A DNA stretch of 64,000 bases from Epiperipatus broadwayi (taxonomy: Eukaryota > Onychophora > Udeonychophora > Euonychophora > Peripatidae), in NCBI GenBank assembly GCA_028023455.1, contig JAQFVV010000012.1:4872499-4936498 (forward strand). The letters run 5' to 3'. Positions 34,290-47,772 of the stretch are shown in pieces. The translations under genes were made by a program, and so were the position numbers. Below the pieces are notes generated by a model, which saw only the letters and a program-made list of their open reading frames with translations, was not told where the DNA came from and did no database searches. The number at the start of each line of letters is the position of its first letter. Position 1 is the stretch's first letter.

Positions 34290-37200
34290 CCGATCAAAAT
34301 AGTATGCTCACTTAACAAGATTCAAATCCTAAGCAAAAGTACCTCGAATCCGATCATGCTCGAGATACACAGGTCTGGAGCAATCCTGAATTCTAACCTA
34401 TTTACCTATTCTTCGAATCTCTGACCCAATGAACAACAATTCTGATGACACAGTAAAATTATTTTGCAGTAGAGCATAAGATCAGACTGATGATGATGAT
34501 CGAGGTCGGAGTAGCCCAGGAATTACATTTATTATAGTTACTTATTCATGCTAAGCTATCATCTAAAGAAAGTAGTTCTAAATATTAACTAGAAAATAAT
34601 AATTTAAAAACGACAAACCAGGATTTACATGAAATTATATATATATATTTAATAAATGTAGAAAACACATATATAGATTACAAAAGATTAAGGAAACGTA
34701 TGTATATTTTACCAACTAGTTTCACGCTTGGGACAATATTATTTATTTACAAGACTTGGGAATTTGTTGTATAAAATCCCCTCTATCACTCATTTAATAA
34801 ATACAATTTTACAGATACAATTTTATAGTGTTTTATAACTTGTGCGGAGTTGATAAGCTAATTCAAGAAAACTTTTGCTATGAAATATCGTGGATGCCGA
34901 AAATAAATATAAAAGATCGTGACAGTTTTAACAGTAAATGATTTATTTGATAACGGGCAAAATATATGATTTCAATAATGTATTTCTTAGGAGAACCATT
35001 ATGTATACTTTTATTCGCATTGTTTGGCAAAGACATCTTTTAGAAATAGGAAACAAACAATGTGCTTTATTTACGAGAGTAAGTTATGCAATCATTAATA
35101 TAAATTTGATTTACATCTATGGGAATCGATAACGGTTTTTAAAAGAAAGCAGCTTAAATCAATGAACTAAATGTATTTTTAAGAAATGAATCATTATCTT
35201 TAACACATCATTGCAACTTACTAAAGATCAGGAAGATGGCAGAGTAACAGTACTAGCATACAATAATGAAATATGGCCTCATGGCAATTGTGGATATTTT
35301 ATCATTTTAAAAGAATATTTGAAATGAACTTAGACTGGATATGTCCACGCATTCTGGTGGAGCGATATCAAAAGGAGAGGCTGAGTTTGAGAGCTCAGAA
35401 TCTGGATGTGCTGTAATTCACAGCACATAATTTTATAAACCTCACATTCCACAGGAAGTAGTGTTCCTGATTACGAATGATTTTTGAAAAGTAGGACATC
35501 TCTAATGACAAACAGTCAAGCAATGGAAAAGATAAAATATAAGAATAAAGGAAATTGTATGCCAGCAATGCTATTGGACATGAATATAATTTTTATAATA
35601 TAATTTTCATATAATATTATTTTAGAACTTGGAAATTGTCTAACCTTTTGCACAATAATCTGTCTTCAAACCTGAGTCATTTAACAAATGGTAATGAATA
35701 ATAGCTCTTTTCTATATCATTAAACTAATAAAATTTACATTTAAGTTCGATTCCCATATACGTATTAACTAAAGAATTAGCCCTTCAGGCAATGGTAAGA
35801 AAAAGTGGAATTTTATTTTAAGTGTCGCGATCTTTTATAAAGGCAACTAAACAACAAAATAAGCATCCACGATAAAATACTTTTAAGTATACAACCAACC
35901 TAGCGAACGATTTCTATTTTAAATAAACAAATGAATATAATTTTATTAATGAATTTAATTAAAGTCTTAAGATTGATTGATACCGACATATTAGAGAAAA
36001 TAATACATACATCAAACAAAATAAGTTGTATACATTTAATTTAACCGCATAAAGTGATATAAACATAAATTGAGCGTGAAAATAAACGTATATTTAGAAT
36101 TACATAAGTATTAATAAAGGATTATAGAGAGAGTTTATGAGCAAAACTAGCAAAATATCATAAATGGATCTATGAATTAATTTAGCTATAAATTATAAAT
36201 CACCCATGAATGTTCATATTAAGGCAGCTCTAAATTACATGATTTTACCTAAGATATCAGCATAGCGGCAGGCAGGCAGGTTGGCAATTCTACGTCATCT
36301 CATATGGCCGGTAAGATAGAATTTTACAGCTGGTAGACAGTCCTCCGAGAGGAAAAAGAAAGGTGGACGGCTCCACTACTCATGCTCCATGGCACTAAAC
36401 TTCTCTTGACTTCTTAAATGATGGTCTGGCAACACTTTTTGAATCAGGAATGTAAAAGTAACTGACTGATCAAGCGAAAGTAACTAACTGATTTATCAAG
36501 TAACTAACTTATCAAGTGAAAATCATCGACTGCCTTTAAAAGGTCTTATGGGCTCTTTTTATACACTATCTCTATAATCCCCCTTACAAACAACATTTAA
36601 TTAACAACATGTTTTTATACAGATAAGGCTCGAAGTACCATTTTTAGCTATTTTAAATCATTCGACAACAACTGATAAATGATTTGTTTTCAATCTTAAT
36701 TAAGATTTATAAATTTTACTTATAGACAACGATCTGACTAGAGATAAAGATAATTTCAGTCTTTCAAGCCTTCCCCATTTTTCTTTGTTGTTACATTCCA
36801 ATAGTTTAATTGAATACTTTAAATCAAAATACATATAGATATAACAAAAAAAATTACAATTATATAAAGAAAATGTTTAGTTGTCAGCAATAAACATTAA
36901 TACCATTATTGATTCATTCATATATATAAGTATCACACACACTACTGTTTTACTTTACTAAATAGTTTTAATTTTATTAATTTCTTTAATCATTAGGCAT
37001 ACAGTGTGTGGGTGAATAGCATATATTTAAAGCAAGGTCTGAATTGCGGACCCCTAGGAGGTTAGTATAGATGGTGAAACATGAAGCATCGATGATGATT
37101 AGACATCGATTCCTTCAACATATATGGCCACACACATGTAAATAAGATACATGATTTCCAATATATGTATTTCATGCAGAAGCAACATTCATTTAAGCAC

Positions 37201-39162
37201 TGATTGTGTATATGTGTGGAAGATTATGATCTGGCTCAACTGATGAGAATTGGTTCTGCACAATATATATATTGACGATCATGTATGTTTTTGCCTGTGT
37301 GTCCCCATGTGTATTGATTTCTTAAAATGGAATAGAGGATGGATAAACTGAAAAATCTTGAATGTAAATATTTCTATTTACATATATAAATTTCTTAATA
37401 ATTATTATTTAAAATTAAAATATATACAATTTTCTTTAAAAATAAATTATATCATTTTACAATAACAATACATTTTTTTTAAACAATACAATTCTTTTAT
37501 CTCTCTTTCACTGCTAAATAATTTTATTACTATGCTATTTTTTTTAAACAACGTAATCTATTTAAGAATAAAGTTTAAACTTTTAAATAAAATAAACAAT
37601 TACGTGCACATCATTTTTATTATTACTGTTGAATTCAATATAGCTAATTTAAATCTTTAAAATCTAATTTAAAATATATAATATAGAATTAATTATTCAC
37701 ACAAACATTTTTCATACACATGTATACATCATGTAGAATGTATTTATATAAATGGTTTGTATTTTAATAAGAAACACTAACATTCTTAGATTTTATTTCA
37801 GCATGAAAAATATTGATACTATATTTAATATAAAACTCGTTTATATATTCATCTAATTTTCTTTTTTTCACAATAGATTTGTTCCCGAAAATTACATATA
37901 AAAGAAATTGTGTAAAAAAAATACATAGTATATATGAAAAATAAGATGAATGGTTCTGGATCTAAGAAATCAAGGGAAATGATTGAATAAACCATAGGAA
38001 AATTTTTGTTAGAATGTTATATTTTTTGTGTGCTATCAAATTTTACTTCTTACACATTGCACATAAATAAAAAATGGGTTATAGAAATATACATTTTATT
38101 TTTAAAAAAAATGAAAATGATAACAATTACGATGACAAACTCATTGGTTTCTCTACTTAAGCCATCGAAAATTTTAAAGTTCAGAGTATCATAATTTTCA
38201 CATTATAATTATATAAAAAAATATGAAATAAAATCTATCAATGCAATTTATTGAAATTTATTACTTTAATTTCATTTAGCTTTTTTTTTTAAAGTTAATA
38301 ACCAATCCATTCCAAAAGAGAAATTGTAAGTTCTGGAACTGTACATTTATTACAAATATGGGTTATATCTTGCTTGTGTGTAAAACAGAAAAGTACCCAA
38401 GATTTTATTCGCCATCACTATCTGATAATAAATGCATACATTTGTACATGATTGGAATACGATTGCTGTTACTAAAACTTGTTATGTATAACTTGATTTT
38501 TGGAAAAATTAATAAATATAAATTAAAACCAAATTAATTAATTAAATTTAAACAAAATTAAATTTTGTTGACATCAATACCAAAAAGGTACTTTCCTTTC
38601 AAAACAAAATATCAAAAACATTACAATGCAGACAAACAAGTTTTTCCGTTTGCAGGAATATTGCCGGAAAGGGGATTTTTTAAAATAATGAGAAATAAAA
38701 AGATAATTAGATGATAATAACAGATTTGTGATGTGATTATGATAAACTCAACCTTGGAAACAAACATCTACAATCTTCTAAAAATAAATTATCTTATATT
38801 ATCTACAGATGTTTTTTTTTTTGTATTTCTTAATTCACCACATGATGTTTTATGTTTTAGCAGTTAATATTGTGTGTCTTAAATTGAGTTGTATATTTTG
38901 TACTGAGCGCTTTTATTTTTTTTATAAAAATTTTCTCATGAAAACTAAATGATAGATAAAATATTTACATATAATAAAAAGAAAAAACGAACTTCTTATT
39001 GGTACAGCAAAAGATGCATTCAATTGTCATGTCTATGGTATAGGATTTAAAATTAGATGAATTTTGAAAATTGTTTTATTAGCTAAGGATTTTAATGTTT
39101 CCTTAATATATTTTTTTTCATTTTATGTTCTTCCATGCATCGAGATATATATATATATTTAC
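34290..39162. other. Mostly AT-rich DNA with a few less AT-rich blocks; no gene recognised
   Basis: Blocks at about 34320-34510, 35330-35480, 36262-36420 and 37030-37110 are clearly richer in G+C than their surroundings, but they have no open frame or motif I recognise. Two small hairpins lie at 35381-35427. The 34938-35132 frame is unremarkable. Confidence 0.5.
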
Positions 39163-39171
39163 ATCTAAATT

Positions 39172-39954
39172 TCCTTTTAGTATCAAGTTATTTCTACCAA
39201 AACCACTTCAACCAAGTTTAATTCTATGATTAATTTCCTCCATTATGTTTCCATCTGTATTAATAATCTGACCAAGGTATTTGTAACTGTTAACTTCTTC
39301 TAATTCATCATAATCAATCTTTATTTTCATATTTTGAGCAAATCGATTAAACATTACTTTAGTCTTTTTAACATTTATCTTTAGTCCTACTTTCCTACTT
39401 TCATCTGATAACTCCTGCAACATTTCCTGAAGCTCTGAAGCATTATTTGCAAAAACAATTACATCACTTTCACTCCTTTAGTTCCCCATTTTAATCCACA
39501 AAATACTTCTTGCAGCACTGCTGTAAAAAGTTTTGGAGATATGGAGTCACCTTGTCTTACACCTTTCTCAATGTTGACTTTCCCAGTACCATTATGTAAT
39601 CTAATTGTTGCTGTTGCATTTTTATAAATATTCTTTAAAATATGACAATATCCTGGATCTATACCTTTATGATCCAATGCTTTAATCACTGAAGAAATGT
39701 TTATAGAATCAAATGCCTTTTCATAATCTACAAATCCAAAACATAATGACAACTCATATTCATTTGTCCTTTCTATAACTTCTCTCAGTACCTGAATATG
39801 ATCTACTGTATTAAAACCACTTTTAAATCCAGCTTGTTCTCTTGGTTGGTGGAAATCCAGCTTGTTCTCTTGGTTGGTGGAAATCCAATGTTCTCTGTAG
39901 ACGAGTTGTAATTATCTTGGTAAAATTTTTATATAAAACTAATAAAAGTCTGAT
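39172..39954 (-). pseudogene. RTE reverse transcriptase, inverted segment (broken)
   Basis: Minus-strand frames at 39752-39459 and 39423-39208 show DYEKAFDSI and GVRQGDSISPKLF, standard LINE reverse-transcriptase motifs. The sequence ends with VNSYKYLGQIINTDGNI. Relative to the copy at 54.8 kb about 37 bp are missing at 39465/39466; this removes the first aspartate of the F/YADD catalytic box and shifts the frame. Upstream on the minus strand the TTRLQRT...DFHQPREQ region follows, with a 28 bp duplication. The protein would have copied element RNA into DNA at the nick; this copy cannot. Confidence 0.85.
39825..39880 (+). repeat. 28 bp tandem duplication inside the RTE copy
   Basis: The unit beginning AAATCCAGCTTGTTCTCTTG occurs at 39825-39852 and again at 39853-39880. 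The long RTE copy has it once, so the duplication arose in this copy or its parent. Confidence 0.85.
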
Positions 39955-40412
39955 ATGCCTATTTGTTTAAAAAGAAAAGTTTTTAACAAATGTGTTTTAC
40001 CAGTTCTTACTAATGGATCTGAGACTTGGACACTCAATAGAAGAGCAATACAGAGACTTCAGACCACTCAAAGAAGTATGGAGAGATGTATGTTGGGAGT
40101 AACAAGAACAGATCAAAAACGCAATGTATGGGTAAGAGAACAACAGGTGTTATTGACCTCATTGAAAAAATTAAAAGATTGAAGTGGAGTTGGGCTGGAC
40201 ATATTGCTAGAAGAGATGATAATAGATGGATAATTGAAATTTTAAACTGGATTCCAAGAGATTGTAAAAGGCCCATTAAGAGACCACATGTGAGATGGAT
40301 GGATGAAATAAGAAAGTGTGCAGGGATGATGTGGAGAAGAGAAGCTAAAGATCGGAAAAGATGGATTAAATTTGGAGAGACCTTCACCCTGCAGTGGATT
40401 GATAATGGTTGA
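39955..40412 (+). pseudogene. RTE polyprotein C-terminus, direct segment
   Basis: Translation gives LPVLTNGSETWTLNRRAIQR, LGVTRTDQKRNVWVR and, after a frame change near 40140, WSWAGHIARRDDNRWIIEIL and RRPHVRW-like sequence, ending in LQWIDNG and a stop at about 40412. This is the usual end of RTE/jockey-like polyproteins, whose function is poorly defined. The true C-terminus is intact, so this copy helps place the stop of the family. Confidence 0.82.
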
Positions 40413-40437
40413 TAATGATGATGATGATATCTAAATT

Positions 40438-41864
40438 AATAAATTTACAATGTAATGTATTAAAATAAAATGCATTAATTTATATTCGCTTATGGTTAAA
40501 AATGTATAAGAATTTATAGTAACTGAGTTCATTAAAAAAATTGTATTTTATATATATGTCAAAGCGTTGACATATAAAATAGTATTTTTTTTAAATCCAT
40601 AATCTAAGCTTTTGTATATAATGTGTTATATATATATAATACTAATTATATTTGAATATTGTAGTCCTAAGGAAGACTGATGAACAATTAGCACTGTTAT
40701 TTTATTAGATTTCATTGTAAAGGGATTAATGACGCTATAAATTGTATTTTTGTTCAGGTAATTCATAATCAATTACAGTAATTATTCTTAGGTGATGATT
40801 TTTAACTTTTATTAACTAAAAATAAAATAATTAAGCAAAATTGCAGATCGCATCATATAAAAATTGACTAATTGATGGAAACATCTAGCTAGCCAGTTAG
40901 TTATCAATTAGGTTATAAATTTTATTAAACGCTCACTATTATTTCAGTAATAGTTGTTTTCTCATTTACTATTTTTTTCAGGAAAAATCTGAAAAGAATT
41001 TTGCCCGGAAGTTAGCTATTTAAAGCTGTTTCATGTTTTAGATATTTTTTCCTTACAAAAACCCAAATGAAAATAGAATGATATGCAATAGTTTTCTCTT
41101 TGTGTATATATATATAATCTGGTTGAGAATATTCGGAAATTGTACATATATTAAATATATATATATTTACAGTATATTTTGTAAAAAAAAGTATTTTGTA
41201 AGAGAATGGGGGAAACGTATAAACTTTTGCCCACAGCTTAAAAAAAAAAAAATATTGAATTTTTCTTCCAGATCTGAAACTTTAGTCCTAAAAACTATTA
41301 ACGATACCCTAAAGCTTAACTGTAATTATTGACTAATCAGTAAATAAAAATTTCTTTTGTTTTAAATGAGTATTTTTTGTCATTAATTTTCTGACTCAAA
41401 TAATTCAATCTTTGGTAATTTGGTTTAGATTTTTTAAAATTTAGTACATATATGTTTAGAAAGCACGTATAAATTGTGCAGATATCGACATATATGCATT
41501 CTATTATATTTAATTTTGTACATTATATACTTTACATCTATAGAATGCAATATTATATATGTAAATATTTTATGGTGCACTTCTAGCCTATTAATTTGCC
41601 ATTTTCATAATCTAATTTGAATTCCAGTCTAATTAATACTTTAAAAAATGCTTGATCATCTAATTTAGACTAGTTATCCTTAAGCTAGCTCTTAAATAAT
41701 CTAGTTAATCAATTATTAAGCCATAAATTAATCTCTATCTATTATTAATTACAACATAAAACAAGGATAGTATTTTTTTTTTTTTTGCAAAATTCTCATT
41801 ACCTAGCAATTTGTTCTGCATAATGCTTTTTTTTTTCTTCACTATACTCTTCTAAAGGTCCGTT
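40438..41864. other. AT-rich DNA, no gene recognised
   Basis: Small frames such as 41078-41332 are low-complexity. No element seen. Confidence 0.5.
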
Positions 41865-42517
41865 GTATACATCTGCGGTTGGTAACTGGTGGTCCATGAC
41901 GTAATTTTAATGGTCAGCAAAGAAATTCAAATATTATTTAAATTCGCTAATCTCATTTAATAAAATTTTTAAATAAAAAAATAAATTTTGTTTAAAATGT
42001 ATTATTATATGTAAAATAGAACAAGAACATTATATTGCTAATTGATTTGCTACTATGACTTGCAAAACTTCTACCTCAAAGGCGTTTTAATTAACCCCTA
42101 CTCGGTCAGCAGCATAGAAAAAGTAACAAAATAAGAATACCGAATTCTCTACAATTGACTAGGTATCAAATTTGACTACGGCCTACTCTTGGTAATTGGG
42201 TGAACGAAAACTCAAAAATTTTATTAAGAATTTTGACACATCTATAAAAATTATTATTGAAGAATAGAATACTATTCGCAATTAATCTTGAATAATTTTT
42301 GTAGATACGAATTAGAAATTTACACTTAAAAACATTATACATTCATTTATTTTTATGAAATAAAATGAACATTATATTAATAAAAACAAAATAAAACATA
42401 ATTCTTTAACAAATTATAAAACTTATTAATATGTAAATAAATATATATGTATATCATACTCAATGCTCGTATTAGTGGTCCGCAATATCTAAAAGGTTGC
42501 CTACCGCTGATATAGAT
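41865..42517. mobile_element. Non-autonomous hAT-like element with decayed ends
   Basis: The left end CTGCGGTTGGTAAC (41873) and the reverse complement of the right end CAGCGGTAGGCAACC (ending 42509) agree well and resemble the CAGNGGT...CAACC ends of hAT elements. Both ends also have a nearby GGTCC-type block (CTGGTGGTCC, GTGGTCCGC). The flanking 8-mers GTATACAT (41865-41872) and ATATAGAT (42510-42517) match at 6 of 8, fitting an old target duplication. The 637 bp body holds no transposase. Confidence 0.6.
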
Positions 42518-44262
42518 CATAGTATTCTGTGGTGTGATATTTAAGCATTATTTTACTTTAATCTATTACATATCTGTAAATGTATTCTACTGGTATAATC
42601 TCCTATACTATTATACCAATCACAATCGTCAATACATTACTCTATTTTATATTAAGCATACAGTAGGACATTATAGGAATAAATACTATTATGGATAATG
42701 TTCAGACAATACAGCAATATTTCTGGCCCATTATATTTTTTTTAATATAAAGTCTAAAGTTACTACAATACTTAGTTGTTTGAGTAGATAAAGCCTCAAA
42801 ATAGTACCACTATCATCCAGGTTTAAATTATACCTTACACAAGAAAGTAATATACCCATTGATAAGGCATTTGATATCAAACTGTAACGGTTAATACTTT
42901 ACAGTTTATTAAAATTGATTGACATTTAAAATATTTTCTTTATTCCAAATGTCTGACCAATTATATTATAAATACATGTGCAATTATATTAAATATAAAT
43001 GGTTAGCTAAAAATTAAACCAAAGTAATTCTTACGTAAGTTTTTCTTTTGTTTTCTTAAGTTGTTGATGATTTGTTTGTTCATTTATGTGTTTTAGTTAT
43101 TAATTCATGCTTCTTTCTTTTAGGAAACTAGACTTGTCAGGATTCATTTGAAGTATGAATTCATAATTGTTATAAATTTCCAGTTCATGAAGCTGTTGTC
43201 CTTCTTGATTTTTTCTCTTTTATGAATGCAATGTTTAACGTTCCACTTATAAATCCATAATTCTGTAATGCTTTTTTTATATTTTTAAAATCCACTTTTA
43301 AAATTTGCTATAGTTAATTTCAGAAGAGAGGGAGTAAATTGAGCAGTGTGTATTTAAAGATTATTTCCAACCATTCTTACTTTTCACATTGGATATCACA
43401 AAAACACCATTTTAGAGCTGATTGTGCTTGACAGGGACTATGAGTTGCCTTAGCCTTTGATTGGATTGAACAATAACCATATCCATTGTCTATGTTTAAA
43501 ATGAATTCTGATAAATAAAACAAAACAAAAACTCTGTTAAATAAAGTAAATAATATTTCAAGTATAAATTGTGGTAAACAGAGTAGAAAAAATTCAAAAG
43601 ATATTAACCACTAAAACTATTTTGCCAAATGCTTTCAGTATCATGTACCAGTTTCATGGAGACATATTGGAACTAAATGGTTAATATTCATGTGCATGCT
43701 CAGTGTAACACTAGTGTTATGCAAGCCTCTTTCAACTTCCTCTTTCTGTCATTTGATTCATTGCACATAGTACTGATATTTTGCAGATAAAACTCATGTC
43801 CACAACTACTTTCATGATTTGAAAAACCAGAATTAATTTGTGAATAACTTTTAGATTTTTATATTCATAAACATGCTGTTGCAGTTGCATTAATACATTA
43901 GCCTTCGTTTCGCCTTAATAAATAAAATTACAACCAATTTTTTTGCAGGCAATTGAATACCACTTCATACCTATTCATTTCTTTCACATTATCCTTTGAA
44001 TTATTTATTAGTCTAAGGTGATCTGAATCCTATATTATAATCTTTACCAATTACATTTTTTAACATTGTTCTTATGGCTGGTGCATATGCCAAAGAAAAC
44101 CACTTTTTGTCTGTTTTATTTTTTAAATCCACTTTGTGTTTAAACTTCACATTATTATAAAATAACCTCAATTGCCTGTGTAATGCTGATATATATCAAT
44201 TATTCAAGGCTGTATTCCTTAATAGCCCCTTCTTGAAAATGTCCAAGCAACTTCTCAACAGA
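42518..44262. other. AT-rich DNA, no gene recognised
   Basis: No recognisable coding, RNA or repeat structure. Confidence 0.5.
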
Positions 44263-44267
44263 AGTTG

Positions 44268-44415
44268 GAACACTGGATAACTGATGAATGGAATACTGAC
44301 TGCATATCTGGTGAACCATATTCTCCCTGTACCTATATAACTGGTCAACTGAACTCTGACTCTTTAACTGGACAACTGACCTCTGGCTATATTACTAGTT
44401 AACTGACCTTGACTT
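44268..44415 (+). repeat. Degenerate ~27 bp minisatellite
   Basis: Successive units begin ACTGGATAACTGATG, ACTGGTCAACTGAACTC, ACTGGACAACTGACCTC and ACTAGTTAACTGACC, about five imperfect units. Confidence 0.65.
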
Positions 44416-44420
44416 TAAAT

Positions 44421-47400
44421 TTTCAATGCTATTTATTTATAAGATAGTGTTTTTCAAAAAACACACAATTACTACAAATGAATCTTTCTTCTGTGGCAGT
44501 TACCAAAGGCTATATGTGTTTTACATGCGCTAATCTAATTAATTATATAGCTCAAGGCTATAAGTATTTTTTTAAATTTTTGAATGCATAGCTGTTGGTA
44601 ATGTTTTCAAATGCTTTAATTAATTACAAAAATAATTAAAGAAATATTAATTTAACATTTTATTTATTTTCTGTCTTTATATATTCGCGTATTAAAATAT
44701 ACACCATGTAAATGACAAACTTATTAACTTTCTAGTTAATAAAAGTTTTCGTTATATCGATATTAACACACACACATACAAATCAGTAAATGAACCTTAA
44801 CAAGCAGGATATTTCTAGCATTACAATTAAATAGGCATTTTTTATATATATAAACTGTGGTACTAGATTACAGTATATATGCAAATAATTATTAAATATC
44901 GCAAAAATGTATAATCTATTAATTTATTTATTTATACCTCTACAGAAATTTATAGAAACTTACAATCTATCTCTTCTTTTGTCAATTAAACTTGACATCA
45001 TCACCTACTCAGGAGATTGTTGAGATCGCATTGAATATTATTTGTCGAAATATTTTAAACTCAACCTAAGTACAGCATTATTCTGCATTCCAAACTCTCC
45101 TAACCCTAAATAAAGAGTTAATTTAATAATCCGTAGAATAATATAAAAAACCTATGTGAGAAAGCAACAGCATTTTAAAAATTAACAATTTTCCATGCAA
45201 ATATGTATATATATTTTTCCATATGTCATAGCAAACAGGAATATCTAGATTTAGTATTCTGCGATTTTTGTGAACATTGTTTTAAAGGAAGGTGTGTGTG
45301 TGTGTAAATAAATAATTTATACTGCACATTCTTATAATAAAAAGGATGATAAATATGAATATTTCAATGATAAACATAAAGGAATAAAAGCAAACACAAT
45401 CTAGACTGATTTGCAGAAATCAATAACAAATTTTCTTGCCTTCATTCTTTTTACACACAAAAAAAATATTTTTTTATTTGGTTCTATATAAAATTGTAAA
45501 AAAAAAAAAACCTTAAACATAATTAAAATTTCTGTACAAATAATGATTTGTTAGGTGTTCAAATTTGGAAGATAATTATTTGAAAATTAAAAACTAATCA
45601 AATACCAATATAATTAATTAGATATTGTTTTTGATAAATTATTTAATTAATATAATCACAAAACAATTACATGAACGAAAAATGTGTGGTATTAGGAAGG
45701 CATACTTTTATTAAGATAGCATTAGATTAATAGAAGGAAAGAGAATGAAAACAATGATGAGAAGCAGAAGAGAATATGCGGAGATAAAATAAGGTCTTAC
45801 ATCAAGAATAGTTAATCCACATCTAGATTTAAACATAGCTACTCTCTTTCTCAAATACAACTTCTCATCACTAAATGTACATCATGATTAGGAAATGTAC
45901 AAACACTTTTCAATGCTAATGAATACATAATGAATAACAAACATTTTTCAATATAAAATAAATATAGTGAGATTCTACACAATGGAAGCTTTCAACATGA
46001 TGGATTAGATTTTATGTGCCCTAGTTGAATGTCTGAACTATATAATTTTCCAGTTATGAATTTTTCAGCCAGCCAGAATAAAGGAATGGTATTGAAGGAA
46101 TATGTACTCATTATCTACCATTTTCATCATATGTCTGAAAAAAAAAATAACGGAAGTAAAATGAAACAATATATAGAATAATTAACTATTACTTGGTTAT
46201 AGATCTTTAGTAGAAAACCTACCATATTATTATATTATGAAAAATATTGATTTGAAAACATAAAGTCCTTAAGTATTTTTTTATTTATTATTGTATTTGT
46301 TGATAGCATCAAAGCAATTGTAAGTTTGCAATTCTGCTAAGAATTATTATTTGTAAGATATTGTCATTTCTTTAATTCTTGTGAAAGCATCAGAAAAAAA
46401 CCAAAAGGCTTCAGAAATTAATTATGAAAACAACCTTCACCTCTCTGTAGTTTCTGAAGTTTTCTGTAATAAAATGTATAGTTTGCAACTTATCCTAGTG
46501 TATTCAATGTAAAGAAATTATTGTTGGGTTTTTTTTTGTGTGTGTTATAAATATAATTGTTTTTGTTCATGCTGTTTGATTTTATTTTAAACTCATGTAA
46601 GTAAAATTCAATACAGTCTGGAAAAAACATGCTCTGAATGAGATAGACATGGGAATATTAATGAAAAATGGAGATGGTGTTGCCAAGTAGTAGTACATCT
46701 GGTTCATTTTTTTCAAATGGAGAGTAAACCTTAAGGTAAAAGCTAGTGTCTCTTAAGTCATGATAAAATGCTTTGAATGAGAGAGAAGGAATTTAATTGT
46801 AGGAAGGTGATCAGAAAGTATCACAAATATCTGATGTGATCAACTTCAGCAGCCCCAATTTAGCAGTTCAATGGTTATATAGTGCAACTATAGTCATCTG
46901 GATTACAATGTGCTGAGACAATAATCGGTGATGAACAACACTGTCATCATGAGAACTATTACCATGTAATGTAAGGGAAAAAATAAAACAAAACACTAGA
47001 AATAACTCCATAACTAATAAATAAATAATAAATGCTGATCTTTTAAATAAAAAAATCTAACTAATTGTTAATCAGGAAGACAACCATTGTTATATACTGG
47101 CTACAACCTTTATTTATTGATTTATTAGTGTATTAAAACTTGGAGAGTTAATTTCAGGGTTTTATATACATGTGTGAATGCATGGTATCTATAACATTAT
47201 TCGTACTGTAGAAGTTCAGTAAATAGACTATTTAATAATGATTTTGATTACCATTATAAGTTTACATTGTATCCAATAATGATTTCTTATATTTTAAGAA
47301 TGCTATAGCTAAATTTTATGCCAGAAGGAATATGAAGTCAAAAGAAAAATATCAGTGCTTGTTTATATAGTATTATGAGATACTTTTTTTGCATTTCAAA

Positions 47401-47597
47401 TTAACCAATGGGGAAATAGTAAATAAATTGAGACTTTAGAATATATTGGTAGGAATCATTGTATATTTATATGATCTTTGAAAGTCTTACACACATAAGA
47501 TAATGTCATGATTCCCACTAATATATTATATTTTGTCTTATTTTAATTTAAACTAAATTATTATTGGCTTCTAAAATGTTTTAATCTGTGTCTCAAA
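44421..47597. other. AT-rich DNA, no gene; one SINE tail fragment
   Basis: At about 45217-45234 TTTCCATATGTCATAGC matches the 3' tail of the SINE family on the minus strand, without the tRNA head. Also a short TG run at about 45294-45304. Nothing else recognised. Confidence 0.5.
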
Positions 47598-47716
47598 TTA
47601 CTCTAGAACTTAAACAGAGCAAAACTCTCCATACAGTATTGCCACCTGTGCTAAACAGAGTAATCAATGGATGCCAGAAGGCTTGTGCATAAAATCCCTA
47701 TCTAATGCCTACTCAT

Positions 47717-47772
47717 CCAATATCCCCAGACTAGTTTCTGGCTTGTGGCCTTCGTCAGTGAGGAGCTTTGGA
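47717..47772 (-). ncRNA. Hammerhead ribozyme-like motif, left arm
   Basis: Minus-strand copy of the motif described at 48313-48366. Here the distal pairing of helix I is better preserved: CCAA upstream can pair with TTGG downstream in addition to the six inner pairs. Confidence 0.5.

Larger units (their letters stand above)
39163..40437. mobile_element. RTE-type LINE with twin-priming inversion and ~9 bp TSD
   Basis: The left segment (about 39169-39954) is the reverse complement of RTE sequence corresponding to ~54,372-55,158 in the long copy. The right segment (39955 to ~40428) is the direct continuation, corresponding to 55,159 to the 3' end. The inverted part ends and the direct part begins at adjacent bases of the element, the arrangement expected from twin priming. 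ATCTAAATT is present at 39163-39171 and again at 40429-40437 as target duplication. The 3' end is a short run of GATGAT triplets, as is usual for RTE elements, not poly-A. Confidence 0.88.
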
